This document shows positions 52,261 through 60,974 of a stretch of DNA of 64,000 nt, piece after piece. The notes under the pieces were generated by a model that ran no database searches, was not told where the DNA came from, and was given only the letters and a program-made list of their open reading frames with translations. Source of the stretch: Streptomyces parvus (GTDB lineage: Bacteria > Actinomycetota > Actinomycetes > Streptomycetales > Streptomycetaceae). Both the position numbers and the translations under genes were made by a program. Numbering within the stretch: the stretch's first letter is position 1; each line of letters opens with the position of its first letter. The stretch covers positions 6,076,001-6,140,000 of the forward strand of contig NZ_CP135079.1 in NCBI RefSeq assembly GCF_032121415.1. Direction: 5' to 3'.

Positions 52261-53276
52261 GAATCACCCCCATCCGGGAACGCAACCCGGTCGCCGTCGC
52301 CGTCGTCGGGCTCCTCGTCCTGTCCCTCGTCGGCCTCATCGCCTGGCGCGCCGACGCCCTGCCCTTCGTCGACAACGGCACCTCCTACAGCGCCGACTTC
52401 ACCGAATCCGCCGGACTCGACGACGGTGACGAGGTGCGCATCGCCGGAGTGAAGGTCGGCGAGGTCACCGGCGTCTCCCTCGACGGCGCGAAGGTCCGGG
52501 TCGACTTCCGGGTGAAGGACGCCTGGATCGGCGACTCCTCCACCGTGGGCATCGCCATCAAGACCCTGCTCGGTGAGAAGTACCTCGCCGTCGACCCCCT
52601 CGGCGACGCCCCGCAGGACCCCGGCTCCCGTATCACCGCGAGCCGCACCACCTCCCCGTACGACGTCACCCAGGCGTTCAACGGACTCGGCGAGACCATC
52701 GGCGAGATCGACACCGACCAGCTCGCCAAGAGCTTCGAGACGATCTCCGCCACCTTCAAGGACTCCCCGCCCCACGTCCGCAGCGCCGCAGACGGGCTCT
52801 CCGCCCTCTCCCGTACGGTCTCCGAACGCGACGCCCAGCTCGCCACCCTGCTCAGCAGCAGCAAGAAGCTGACCAAGACCCTCGACGGCAAGAAGAGCAG
52901 CTTCGAAACGCTCCTGGAGGACGGAAACCTCCTGCTCGGCGAGGTCCAGGCCCGCCGCGACTCCATCCATCTGCTGCTCACCGGCGCCCGCGACCTCGGC
53001 ACGCAGCTCACCGGACTCGTCAAGGACAACGACAAGCAGCTCGGGCCGACGCTGGCCTCCCTCGGCCGCGTCACGGCCGTCCTGGTGAAGAACCGCAAGA
53101 GCCTGGACAAGGTCCTCGCCACGACCGGCTCCTACAGCCGGCTCGTCGGCAACACCCTCGGCAGCGGGCGCTGGTTCGACAACTACGTCTGCGGCGTCGT
53201 GCCCAGGAACTACCTACCCGCCGGCACACCCCCGGCGACCGGATGCATGCCACCCCGGCAGCAAGGGGGCCGCTGA
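52257..53276 (+). CDS. mceC: Mce family protein MceC
   Basis: A 339-residue Mce protein. Membrane helix about residues 11-30; MCE domain with GLDDGDEVRIAGVKVGEVTGV and a LLGEKYLAVDPLG strand; long helical needle region (about 150-290) containing SSSKKLTKTLDGKKSS. Two C-terminal Cys (VCGVV and GCMPP) are present. It starts on the mceB stop (ATGA) and is followed one base later by mceD. Confidence 0.92.
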   Translation: MRITPIRERNPVAVAVVGLLVLSLVGLIAWRADALPFVDNGTSYSADFTESAGLDDGDEVRIAGVKVGEVTGVSLDGAKVRVDFRVKDAWIGDSSTVGIAIKTLLGEKYLAVDPLGDAPQDPGSRITASRTTSPYDVTQAFNGLGETIGEIDTDQLAKSFETISATFKDSPPHVRSAADGLSALSRTVSERDAQLATLLSSSKKLTKTLDGKKSSFETLLEDGNLLLGEVQARRDSIHLLLTGARDLGTQLTGLVKDNDKQLGPTLASLGRVTAVLVKNRKSLDKVLATTGSYSRLVGNTLGSGRWFDNYVCGVVPRNYLPAGTPPATGCMPPRQQGGR

Positions 53277-53277
53277 C

Positions 53278-54453
53278 ATGAGACGCACCCGCATCACCGG
53301 CATCGGCGCCGGCCTCGCCGTCGTCGCCGTCGTGGCCGCCACCGGCCTGAGCGCCCTGGAGGAGGACGGGAAGACCACCGTCACCGCCTACTTCGACCGC
53401 GCCACCGGCGTCTACCCCGGATCCGACCTGCGGATCCTCGGCGTGAAGGTCGGCGCCGTCGACTCCGTCGAGCCGCGCGGCAAGGAGGTGAAGGTCGTGC
53501 TGCGCCTCGACCAGGGCGTCGACGTCCCCCGGGACGCCCACGCCGTCGTCGTCGCCCCCAGCCTCGTCGCCGACCGCTACATCCAGCTCGCCCCGGCCTA
53601 CGACGGCGGCCCCCGGCTCGCCGACGACGCGGTGCTGCCCGCCGCCCGCAACGCCACCCCCGTCGAGGTCGACGAGCTGTACGCCTCCATCACCGAGCTG
53701 TCCACCGCGCTCGGCCCCAACGGGGCCAACGCGAACGGGGCGTTCGCCCGGCTCCTGGACACCGGGGCGAAGAACCTCGACGGCAACGGCAAGGCCATCG
53801 GGGACTCCATCGAGCAGTTCGGCAAGGCCACCAAGACGCTCGACAAGAGCAGCGGAGACCTGTTCGACACCCTGACGTACCTCCAGAGCTTCACCACGAT
53901 GCTCAAGAAGAACGACGGCAACGTCCGCAGCGCCGAGCAGCAGCTGAACACGGTCACCACCTTCCTCGCCGACGACAAGAAGAACCTCAGCGCCGCCCTC
54001 AGGGAACTCGGCACCGCCCTCGGCCAGGTCAAGACCTTCATCGCCAAGAACCGCGGCTCGCTCAAGAAGAACGTCGAGGCCCTGGTGCCGATCACCCAGG
54101 CCCTCGTCGACCAGCGCGCCTCGCTCGCCGAGGCGATGGACACCCTGCCGCTCGCCGCGGGCAACGTCCTCAACGCCTACGACCCGGCCCACCGCACCCT
54201 CAACGGGCGGACCAACCTCAACGAACTGTCCATGGGCGGACCGCTCGTGGAGCCCGGAGCCGCCGCCGCGGTGAGCCGGCTCACCGGCCTCGCCCCCGTC
54301 GACGCCATCCGCCGCAAGGCGCTGCCCGTCCTGCCGCTGCCCGAGGTCGGCACGGTCTACGGCACCCCCGCGAAGCAACCCGGCAAGCCGCGCCAGGCCG
54401 GAAAGGCAGGCACGTCCGGCGGGACGGACCAGGAGAAGGGGGCCGAGCGATGA
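53278..54453 (+). CDS. mceD: Mce family protein MceD
   Basis: A 391-residue Mce protein. Short basic start, membrane helix (about 7-24), MCE domain with GVYPGSDLRILGVKVGAVDSV and LVADRYIQLAP, and a Lys-rich coiled helical region (about 160-300). A Gly/Lys-rich tail follows. One base separates it from mceC, and it overlaps mceE by four bases. Confidence 0.92.
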   Translation: MRRTRITGIGAGLAVVAVVAATGLSALEEDGKTTVTAYFDRATGVYPGSDLRILGVKVGAVDSVEPRGKEVKVVLRLDQGVDVPRDAHAVVVAPSLVADRYIQLAPAYDGGPRLADDAVLPAARNATPVEVDELYASITELSTALGPNGANANGAFARLLDTGAKNLDGNGKAIGDSIEQFGKATKTLDKSSGDLFDTLTYLQSFTTMLKKNDGNVRSAEQQLNTVTTFLADDKKNLSAALRELGTALGQVKTFIAKNRGSLKKNVEALVPITQALVDQRASLAEAMDTLPLAAGNVLNAYDPAHRTLNGRTNLNELSMGGPLVEPGAAAAVSRLTGLAPVDAIRRKALPVLPLPEVGTVYGTPAKQPGKPRQAGKAGTSGGTDQEKGAER

Positions 54454-55637
54454 ACGACGAGATCCGGCGCAGACCCGCCGCACGGGCGGCCGTCGGCGCG
54501 GTCGCCCTGCTCGCCACCGGCGCGCTGATCGCCCTGGTCGTGGTCCGCCCCGACGCCCCCTCCTTCACCGGCATCGAGCAGATCCCGCTGCCCGGCGGCG
54601 CGGACCTCGGCGACCGGCCGTACGAAGTCACCGCCGAGTTCGGCGACGTCCTCAGCCTCGCCCCGCAGTCCTCGGTCAAGGTCAACGACGTCTCCGTGGG
54701 GCGGGTCACGAAGATCGCGCTCGCCCCGGACGGCTGGCGGGCCCGGGTCACCATGCAGGTCAACGGCAAGGTCAAGCTTCCCGCCAACGCCTACGCCCGG
54801 CTCGAACAGTCCAGCCTGCTCGGCGAGAAGTTCATCCAGCTCGCCCCGCCCCCCGAGGGCACCGCACACGGGTCGCTCGCGAGCGGCGGCCGTATCCCCG
54901 TCTCCCGCACCAACAGGAACCCCGAGGTCGAAGAGGTCTTCGGAGCCCTGTCCATGCTCCTCAACGGGGGCGGCGTCAACCAGCTCAAGACCATCACCAC
55001 CGAGCTGAACAAAGCGCTCGCCGGGCAGGAACCGCAGATCCGCTCCGTGCTCAACCGGGTCGACACCCTCGTGGCCAACCTGGACGAGAACAAGGGCGAC
55101 ATCACCCAGGCCCTCGACGGGGTCAACCGGCTCGCCACCACCCTCGCCACCCGCGACCAGGACGTCGGCACCGTCCTCACCGGGCTCAGCCCCGGACTCA
55201 AGGTCCTGGAGAAGCAGCGCGGCTCCCTGCTCACCATGCTGCGCTCCCTCGACACCCTGTCCACGGTCGCCGTCGACACCATCAACCGGAGCAAGGCCGA
55301 CATGATCGCCGACCTCAAGGCGCTCGCCCCGACCCTCAAGGCGCTCGCCGACTCCGGCCAGGACCTCCCGAACTCGCTCCAGGTCCTGCTGACCTACCCC
55401 TTCACGGACGAGGTGCTGCGGGGCGTCAAGGGCGACTACCTCAACGTCTACCTGGACGTGACGGCCATGCCCGGCACGCAGATCATCCCGGCCCTCACCC
55501 CGGACCCCCCGGGGATTCCGCAGCCCCCGGCCGAGGGAGAGGAGCCGGCCGCGTCGACCCGGGGCGCGCTGCCGCTCCCGCTCCCGCTGCCCGCCGTGTC
55601 GGGCACGCCGAAGACCACGAAGGAGGCGACACCGTGA
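54450..55637 (+). CDS. mceE: Mce family protein MceE, without a lipobox
   Basis: A 395-residue Mce protein. Membrane helix (about 15-31), MCE domain with SSVKVNDVSVGRVTKI and SSLLGEKFIQLAPP, then the helical region (about 145-310). In mycobacteria the fifth Mce protein is usually a lipoprotein; here the N-terminal hydrophobic stretch has no Cys, so it must be held by its helix instead. The last 50 residues are Pro/Leu-rich. Overlaps both neighbours by four bases. Confidence 0.92.
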   Translation: MNDEIRRRPAARAAVGAVALLATGALIALVVVRPDAPSFTGIEQIPLPGGADLGDRPYEVTAEFGDVLSLAPQSSVKVNDVSVGRVTKIALAPDGWRARVTMQVNGKVKLPANAYARLEQSSLLGEKFIQLAPPPEGTAHGSLASGGRIPVSRTNRNPEVEEVFGALSMLLNGGGVNQLKTITTELNKALAGQEPQIRSVLNRVDTLVANLDENKGDITQALDGVNRLATTLATRDQDVGTVLTGLSPGLKVLEKQRGSLLTMLRSLDTLSTVAVDTINRSKADMIADLKALAPTLKALADSGQDLPNSLQVLLTYPFTDEVLRGVKGDYLNVYLDVTAMPGTQIIPALTPDPPGIPQPPAEGEEPAASTRGALPLPLPLPAVSGTPKTTKEATP

Positions 55638-56869
55638 TCACCCTCGCCGTCCGGCTGAAGAACCTCGCCTTCCTCGTCATCGCCGTCCTCGTCCTCGGCT
55701 ACCTGGGCGTCCGCTACGCCGATCTCGGCCACTACGTCGGACTGCGCAGCTACTACACCGTCACGGTCCAGCTCCCGCAGACGGGCGGCCTCTACACCCA
55801 CTCCAACGTCACCTACCGGGGCGTCTCCGTGGGCCGCGTCGGCCCCATCGAGCTGACCGAGGACGGCGTCGAGGCCGAGCTGCGGATCGAGAAGGACGCT
55901 CCGCGGATCCCCGACAGTCTCACGGCCGTCGTCGCGAACCTCTCGGCGGTCGGCGAGCAGTACGTCGACCTGCGGCCCACCCGCACGGAGGGGCCCTTCC
56001 TGGGCAACGGCTCGGTCATCGACGAAGCCGACACCACCATTCCCGCGCCCCCCACCGACGTGCTCACCAGCGTCGACGACCTGGCGAGCTCGGTGAACCT
56101 GGAGAGCCTGCGGACCGTCGTCGAGGAGTTCGGGGCCGCCTTCGAAGGGCGCGGCGACGACCTCCAGGTCCTGCTGGACACCAGCGGCGACTTCGTCGAG
56201 GCCGCGGACAAGGCCCTGCCGGTCACGACCCGGCTGATGGCCGACGGCGAGCAGGTCCTGCGCACCCAGGCCGAACAGGGCAAGGCGCTCAAGGGCTTCG
56301 CCGAGGGAGCCAGGGAACTGGCCGCCGAACTCAAGGGCTCCGACGCCGACCTGCGACGCCTCATCGCGACCACCCCGGACGCCGCCGTCCAGATCAGCGG
56401 ACTGCTGCGCGACGTGGACCCGGCCTTCGGCGTCGTCGTCGCCAACCTCCTCACCACATCGGACGTGGCCGTCACCCGCCAACGCGGCCTGGAGGAACTC
56501 CTCGTGAAACTCCCCGCCGTCGCCGCCGCCGGGGCGAGCGCGGTCGACGACGACGGCGCCCGGTTCGGGATGTCCGTCACCTTCTTCGAACCGCTGCCCT
56601 GCACCGCCGGCTACGGCGGGACGGTCTACCGCAACGGGCTCGACACCTCGGCCGGGCCCGCGGTGAACACCGCCGCCCGCTGCGCGTCCTCGCCCGGCAC
56701 CGGCATCAACGTCCGGGGCAGCGCCAACGCCCCCAAGGGCGGCCCGGTGCCGAAACCGGCCGTCCCGGGCTCGATGAAGCTGCCCGGAGCCGTGGACGGC
56801 GCGGCCGCGACCGCACAGCCGCCGGCCGAAGGCATGGCCGGGCTGCTGGGCCTGGGAGGCGGCTCATGA
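55634..56869 (+). CDS. mceF: Mce family protein MceF
   Basis: A 411-residue Mce protein starting at GTG 55634 on the mceE stop. Membrane helix (about 8-26), MCE domain with YTHSNVTYRGVSVGRVGPI and LSAVGEQYVDLRP, helical needle region (about 150-280) with ALPVTTRLMADGEQVLRTQ, and a Gly/Pro/Ala-rich tail with two Cys. It is the last of the six Mce chains; four Mce-associated genes follow without gaps. Confidence 0.92.
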   Translation: MITLAVRLKNLAFLVIAVLVLGYLGVRYADLGHYVGLRSYYTVTVQLPQTGGLYTHSNVTYRGVSVGRVGPIELTEDGVEAELRIEKDAPRIPDSLTAVVANLSAVGEQYVDLRPTRTEGPFLGNGSVIDEADTTIPAPPTDVLTSVDDLASSVNLESLRTVVEEFGAAFEGRGDDLQVLLDTSGDFVEAADKALPVTTRLMADGEQVLRTQAEQGKALKGFAEGARELAAELKGSDADLRRLIATTPDAAVQISGLLRDVDPAFGVVVANLLTTSDVAVTRQRGLEELLVKLPAVAAAGASAVDDDGARFGMSVTFFEPLPCTAGYGGTVYRNGLDTSAGPAVNTAARCASSPGTGINVRGSANAPKGGPVPKPAVPGSMKLPGAVDGAAATAQPPAEGMAGLLGLGGGS

Positions 56870-57387
56870 CCCCGCGCACCCGGCACCTGGGCGGCTGGGC
56901 GGTCCTCCTCGTCGCCGCCCTGGTCTGCGGCCTGGGGGCGTGGTCGTACGGGCAGGCGCGCGGCGACCGCTCCCTGTCCTACGCGAAGGCCCGTGACACG
57001 GCTCTCACCGAGGGCGAACGGCATCTCGCGACGCTGAACAGCCTGGACGGCGAGAACGCGCAGCGGGTCGAGGCCGGGCTGCGGGCCTGGCTGGACTCCT
57101 CCACCGGTCCGCTCCACGACGAGCTGGAGCGGACCCGGAAGGCCGATGCGAAGTCCCTCACGGCGGCGGGCGACACGGCCCGGGGCAAGGTCACGTCGGC
57201 GGCGCTCACCACCCTGGACGAACGCACCGGTACGGCGGAGCTGATCGCCACCGTGGACGTCGAGGTCACCCCGCGTTCCGGCGCGGCCGGCACCCAGCGC
57301 AAACGGTTCGGAGCGACCCTCGCCCGTACGGCCGACGGCTGGAAGGTCAAGGCGCTCACGGCGATCGGGACGGGCGGCGGCCGATGA
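56866..57387 (+). CDS. Mce-associated membrane protein, type A (first copy)
   Basis: A 173-residue protein with one N-terminal membrane helix (about 9-28) and an extracytoplasmic domain of the Mce-associated (Mam/NTF2-like) kind. Landmarks are AKARDTALTEGERHLATLN, a GLRAWLDSSTGPLHDEL helix and a closing ARTADGWKVKAL strand. The same layout recurs in the gene at 57998-58678, so the two are paralogues. Coupled by overlap to mceF and to the next gene. Mam proteins are thought to stabilise Mce complexes. Confidence 0.85.
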   Translation: MTPRTRHLGGWAVLLVAALVCGLGAWSYGQARGDRSLSYAKARDTALTEGERHLATLNSLDGENAQRVEAGLRAWLDSSTGPLHDELERTRKADAKSLTAAGDTARGKVTSAALTTLDERTGTAELIATVDVEVTPRSGAAGTQRKRFGATLARTADGWKVKALTAIGTGGGR

Positions 57388-58001
57388 GAGCGAGCGGAGG
57401 AACGGCGACGGTGAACAGCGATGCTGCCCTCGACCCCGGCCCCGGGGCCGAGGAGGCCGAAACGCGGGGACCGGACCCGGAAGACGGCACGGACGTGCCC
57501 CGCCGCCGGTGGCCGCGTCTCCTCGGCGCCCTGCTGACGGTCGTTCTGATCGCCACGGGCGGCGCCCTGTACGCCGAAGGACGCCAGCTGCGCGACACCC
57601 CGGCCACGGCGAACCTGGCGCTCACCGACGCGGCGGCGACCACCCGCGTCACCGGCGATGTCAGCAGCGCGCTCAGCAAGGCCTTCTCGTACGGTCCCGG
57701 GGCCACCGCGACCACCAGGGCGGCAGCGAAAGAGGTCCTGGCGGGCAAGGCGCTCCAGCAGTACGCGACGCTGTTCGGCCAGGTCGAGCGGCAGTCCGCC
57801 GACCAGAGGCTGACGCTCACCACCGAGGTCGTCCGGGCCGGTGTGACCCGGCTGACCGGCGACAGCGCACACCTCCTGGTCTTCCTCGACCAGGTCTACG
57901 AACGCCGGGGCCGCGCCCCCACCACCGCCTCGGCGCAGCTCACGGTGACCGCCGAACTGCGCGACGGACGCTGGTGGATCGTCGAGATCGGCTCCACATG
58001 A
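57384..58001 (+). CDS. Mce-associated membrane protein, type B (first copy)
   Basis: A 205-residue protein: acidic, Pro-rich cytosolic start, a membrane helix (about 45-63), then an NTF2-like extracytoplasmic domain with the pattern N-AALTD followed by a SALSKAFSYG stretch and a final RDGRWWIVEI strand. It resembles the product of 58726-59496 (LRDEPA...NAALTD, VFSYDY, GDTWLIAAI). The ATG at 57384 overlaps the previous stop; a GTG at 57411 is an alternative start. Confidence 0.85.
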   Translation: MRASGGTATVNSDAALDPGPGAEEAETRGPDPEDGTDVPRRRWPRLLGALLTVVLIATGGALYAEGRQLRDTPATANLALTDAAATTRVTGDVSSALSKAFSYGPGATATTRAAAKEVLAGKALQQYATLFGQVERQSADQRLTLTTEVVRAGVTRLTGDSAHLLVFLDQVYERRGRAPTTASAQLTVTAELRDGRWWIVEIGST

Positions 58002-58678
58002 CGGCGGCCCGCAGGCGATGGCGCACGGGTCCGGTTCGGCAGGCAGGGGAGAGGCAGCGCATGGCACGGCGGCGGACGGCGACAGCGAACACCGAGACCA
58101 CGGAGACCACCGGGGCGACCGAGACGCCCGGGACCACGGACACCCCCCGGGCTTCGCGCTCGGGTGCGAAGAATCCGGTCCTGCTCGCCGCCCTGGCCCT
58201 GGTGGTCTGCGCGGCCGGAGCCGCGGGCTGGGGCGGCTGGCAGCGCTACGAGGCATCGCACGACGACACGGCCTCCTTCGCGCAGGCGCGGGACGACGCG
58301 CTGGCGGCGGGGGAGCAGGCGGTGCAGAACATGAACACCCTGGACCACAAGGCGCTGGAGCAGGGGCTCGACAGCTGGGAGCAGTCCACCACCGGCGACC
58401 TCCACCGCCAGCTCGTCGACGGGCGGGATGAGTTCGCCCGGCAGATCGCCGAGGCGAAGACGGTGAGCACGGCGAAGGTCCTCTCCGGCGCGGTGACCGA
58501 GCTGGACCAACGGGCGGGCCGGGCCGGGGTGATGGTCGCACTGCGGGTCACCGTGACCGCGCCCGAGGGTGAACCGGCGGTGAAGGAGAGCCGGTTGCTC
58601 GGCACTCTCACCCGGACCGCCGGGGGGTGGAAGCTCAGCGCACTGGGCCAGGCGCCCGTCGGCGCCACGGCCGGCTGA
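57998..58678 (+). CDS. Mce-associated membrane protein, type A (second copy)
   Basis: A 226-residue protein with an Arg- then Thr/Glu-rich cytosolic start, a membrane helix (about 64-83) and a domain matching the 56866 product: AQARDDALAAGEQAVQNMN, GLDSWEQSTTGDLHRQL and TRTAGGWKLSAL. ATG 57998 overlaps the previous stop; a second ATG at 58061 could shorten the leader. Part of a two-gene duplication within the operon. Confidence 0.85.
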   Translation: MTAARRRWRTGPVRQAGERQRMARRRTATANTETTETTGATETPGTTDTPRASRSGAKNPVLLAALALVVCAAGAAGWGGWQRYEASHDDTASFAQARDDALAAGEQAVQNMNTLDHKALEQGLDSWEQSTTGDLHRQLVDGRDEFARQIAEAKTVSTAKVLSGAVTELDQRAGRAGVMVALRVTVTAPEGEPAVKESRLLGTLTRTAGGWKLSALGQAPVGATAG

Positions 58679-58725
58679 CCTCCGCGCCGCACCCCCACCC
58701 CGCACGCCCCGGAGAGGACCCACCC

Positions 58726-59496
58726 ATGTCGACGACCCGTCACCTCGTCAACCGCCGCCGCCGGCTGGCCACGACACCCTCGCGCACGGCGGGAGCCGAG
58801 ACGGAACCGGCCGTCGGACAGCCCGAAGCCGACCGCGAACCGGATCCGGCGGCAAGCTCCGCCCCGGAGCCCGCCACCGCCCCCGACGCCGTCGAAGCCC
58901 AGTCGGACACCCTCGGCGACACCGCTCCCGACACCTCTGAAGAGGGCCACGCGGACAACGCTCACCGCGCCCGGGTCTCCCGCCTGCGCAGCACGCTGCC
59001 CGCCGTGCTCTGCGCGCTCACCGTGCTCCTCGGTGCCGCCGCCGTCTGGGCGTTCGCCTCGGCGAGCAGTCTCCGCGACGAGCCCGCCCGGCAGAACGCC
59101 GCGCTCACCGACATCGGCCGCACCAGCGAGGTGAAGGGCCGGATCAGCGAGGCGGTCGGCGCGGTGTTCTCGTACGACTACGCCTCGCCCGCCCGGTCCG
59201 ACCGCGCGGCCGGCACCTATCTGACCGGCCGGGCCGTCCAGCAGCACAAGGACATGCTCGCCGACGTACGGGAGCAGGCCCCGGAGCAGAAGCTCGTCCT
59301 GACCACCACCGTCACCGAGAGCGGCGTCGAATTCCTCGACGGCGACCGCGCCCGCCTGCTGATCTTCGCCGACCAGAGCAACACCCGTACGGGCAAGGAC
59401 GAGGAGACGACGTACGCGGCGGCCATGTTCGCCGTGGACGCCGTCCGCCGCGGGGACACCTGGCTGATCGCCGCCATCGACACGTTCACGCGCTGA
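58726..59496 (+). CDS. Mce-associated membrane protein, type B (second copy)
   Basis: A 256-residue protein: long acidic, Ala/Pro-rich cytosolic start (about 80 residues), a membrane helix (about 90-112), then a type B domain (LTDIGRTSEVKGRI, AVGAVFSYDY, GDTWLIAAIDTF). ATG 58726 has GGAGAGG eight bases upstream; there are 47 bases between it and the preceding gene, the first real gap in the run since the Mce operon began. It is followed 15 bases later by the transglycosylase gene. Confidence 0.85.
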   Translation: MSTTRHLVNRRRRLATTPSRTAGAETEPAVGQPEADREPDPAASSAPEPATAPDAVEAQSDTLGDTAPDTSEEGHADNAHRARVSRLRSTLPAVLCALTVLLGAAAVWAFASASSLRDEPARQNAALTDIGRTSEVKGRISEAVGAVFSYDYASPARSDRAAGTYLTGRAVQQHKDMLADVREQAPEQKLVLTTTVTESGVEFLDGDRARLLIFADQSNTRTGKDEETTYAAAMFAVDAVRRGDTWLIAAIDTFTR

Positions 59497-59511
59497 GCGA
59501 AGGGAATCCGC

Positions 59512-60783
59512 ATGAGCTTCAACCGCACGGTGCGCCGCCGGCTCGGCACCACGGCCACCGCCATCGCCGCGATGACCGCGCTCACCGCGTCCCAGGCCCC
59601 GGGGTTCGCCCTGCCCGAGACCCGGAAGGAGAAGGCGGCGGCCTCCGACGACGTGCGGTGGACCGAGGTGCCGGGCGACGACATCTACCACACCGAGTTA
59701 CCGCCGCTGCGGTCCCCGAAGCCGCCCGCGCTCCTGAAGCCCGGGAAGAGGCCCGACCCCCTCGTGGCCCGTGCCTGGTCCGAGGCGGGCATCCCGGCCA
59801 CCGTGCTGGCCGCATACCGGAAGGCCGAGAGCGCGGTGGGCCGCAGCGACCCGGGGTGCGGGCTGCCGTGGCAGCTGCTCGCGGCGATCGGCAAGGTCGA
59901 GTCCGGCCAGGCGTCCGGCGGGCGGGTCGACGCGCGGGGGACGACCCTCACCCCGATCCTCGGCCCCGCGCTCGACGGCAACGGCTTCGCCCTGATCCGG
60001 GACACCGACGGCGGGGCGTACGACGGCGACCGCACCTACGACCGGGCCGTCGGGCCCCTTCAGTTCATCCCGTCCACCTGGGCGGCCTGGGGTGCGGACG
60101 GCAACGGCGACGGCCGCGAGGACCCGAACAACATCTACGACGCCGCGCTCGCCGCCGGGCACTACCTCTGTGCCGGGCCGCGCGATCTGACCCGCCGCGC
60201 CGACCTGGACCGGGCGATCCTCGGCTACAACCGCTCCGACACCTATCTGCGGACGGTGCTGTCCTGGTTGGAGTTCTACCGCAAGGGCAGCCACCCGGTC
60301 GCCGACGGCGAGGGCGTCCTCCCGATCAGCCCCGGCCCCGGCGGGAAGACCCGGCCCAAGGCGCCGATCGGCGGTCCCGGCGCGCCGGAGCGCCCCGGCA
60401 AGGACGGCGGAGGCGTCGTCGTCGGCCCGCAGCCGACCAGGCCGCCGAGCCCGACCCCCACCCCCCGCCCGACGGGCCCCGGCACCCCGGGCCCCAGCCC
60501 GGACCCGACGGACCCGGGCCCCGGACCCACCGGCCCCGGCCCGGGTCCCGGCCCCGACCCGACCGGCCCGGGTCCCAGCCCCGATCCGACCGATCCGGGC
60601 CCCACCCCCGACCCGACCGGGCCCACCACACCGCCCGATCCCGGCGAGACCGGCCCGGGCTGCCCCGGCCCGGGCGGCTCCCCGTCCCCCTCCCCATCGC
60701 AATCCGCTCCGAACGAGGGCACGTCAGGCGTCCAGGAGGAACCCGGCGACCCCTGCGAGCCGGGCGAAGGGACCGCGGCCTGA
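59512..60783 (+). CDS. Lytic murein transglycosylase with proline-rich tail, last gene of the Mce operon
   Basis: A 423-residue secreted protein: signal-like hydrophobic start (about 12-33), then a transglycosylase domain of the MltB/SLT kind (about 85-260) with catalytic Glu130 in AAIGKVESGQ, the AVGPLQFIPSTW core and GNGDGREDPNNIYDAALAAGHYL. It should cleave peptidoglycan glycan strands. Residues about 270-410 are low-complexity Pro/Gly with repeated PDPTxPGP units, likely a wall-spanning stalk. It lies 15 bases after a Mce-associated gene with its own GAAGGG site, so it is probably co-transcribed; opening the wall for the long Mce needle is a plausible role. Confidence 0.88.
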   Translation: MSFNRTVRRRLGTTATAIAAMTALTASQAPGFALPETRKEKAAASDDVRWTEVPGDDIYHTELPPLRSPKPPALLKPGKRPDPLVARAWSEAGIPATVLAAYRKAESAVGRSDPGCGLPWQLLAAIGKVESGQASGGRVDARGTTLTPILGPALDGNGFALIRDTDGGAYDGDRTYDRAVGPLQFIPSTWAAWGADGNGDGREDPNNIYDAALAAGHYLCAGPRDLTRRADLDRAILGYNRSDTYLRTVLSWLEFYRKGSHPVADGEGVLPISPGPGGKTRPKAPIGGPGAPERPGKDGGGVVVGPQPTRPPSPTPTPRPTGPGTPGPSPDPTDPGPGPTGPGPGPGPDPTGPGPSPDPTDPGPTPDPTGPTTPPDPGETGPGCPGPGGSPSPSPSQSAPNEGTSGVQEEPGDPCEPGEGTAA

Positions 60784-60907
60784 GGCCGAGGGCCGGTGCT
60801 CCCCGGGGCCGGCCCTCGGAACAGGGCCACGACGGCTTCCGGAACACGGCAGGTGTTCCCCGAAGGAATTCCGGTCCCCGGCTGCTGGGAACGTCTCCGG
60901 TCGCCGA

Positions 60908-60947
60908 GAAGGGGCCTCTTCCACCGACGGGTGGAAGAGGCCCCTTC
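60908..60947. terminator. Bidirectional terminator ending the Mce operon
   Basis: An 18-base arm (60908-60925, GAAGGGGCCTCTTCCACC) pairs perfectly with 60930-60947 around a four-base GACG loop. It lies between the convergent transglycosylase and polyphosphate kinase genes. An A-run before and a T-run after suit termination in both directions. Confidence 0.88.
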
Positions 60948-60974
60948 CTGGCTCCGTGACGGAAAGGGCTCGGC

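Noticed and set aside
60420..60640. Repeated CCGGNCCCG-type units that could suggest a DNA repeat array
   Set aside because: They are codons of the Pro/Gly/Asp-rich stalk of the transglycosylase; unit length is irregular and there are no spacers, so not a CRISPR or intergenic repeat.
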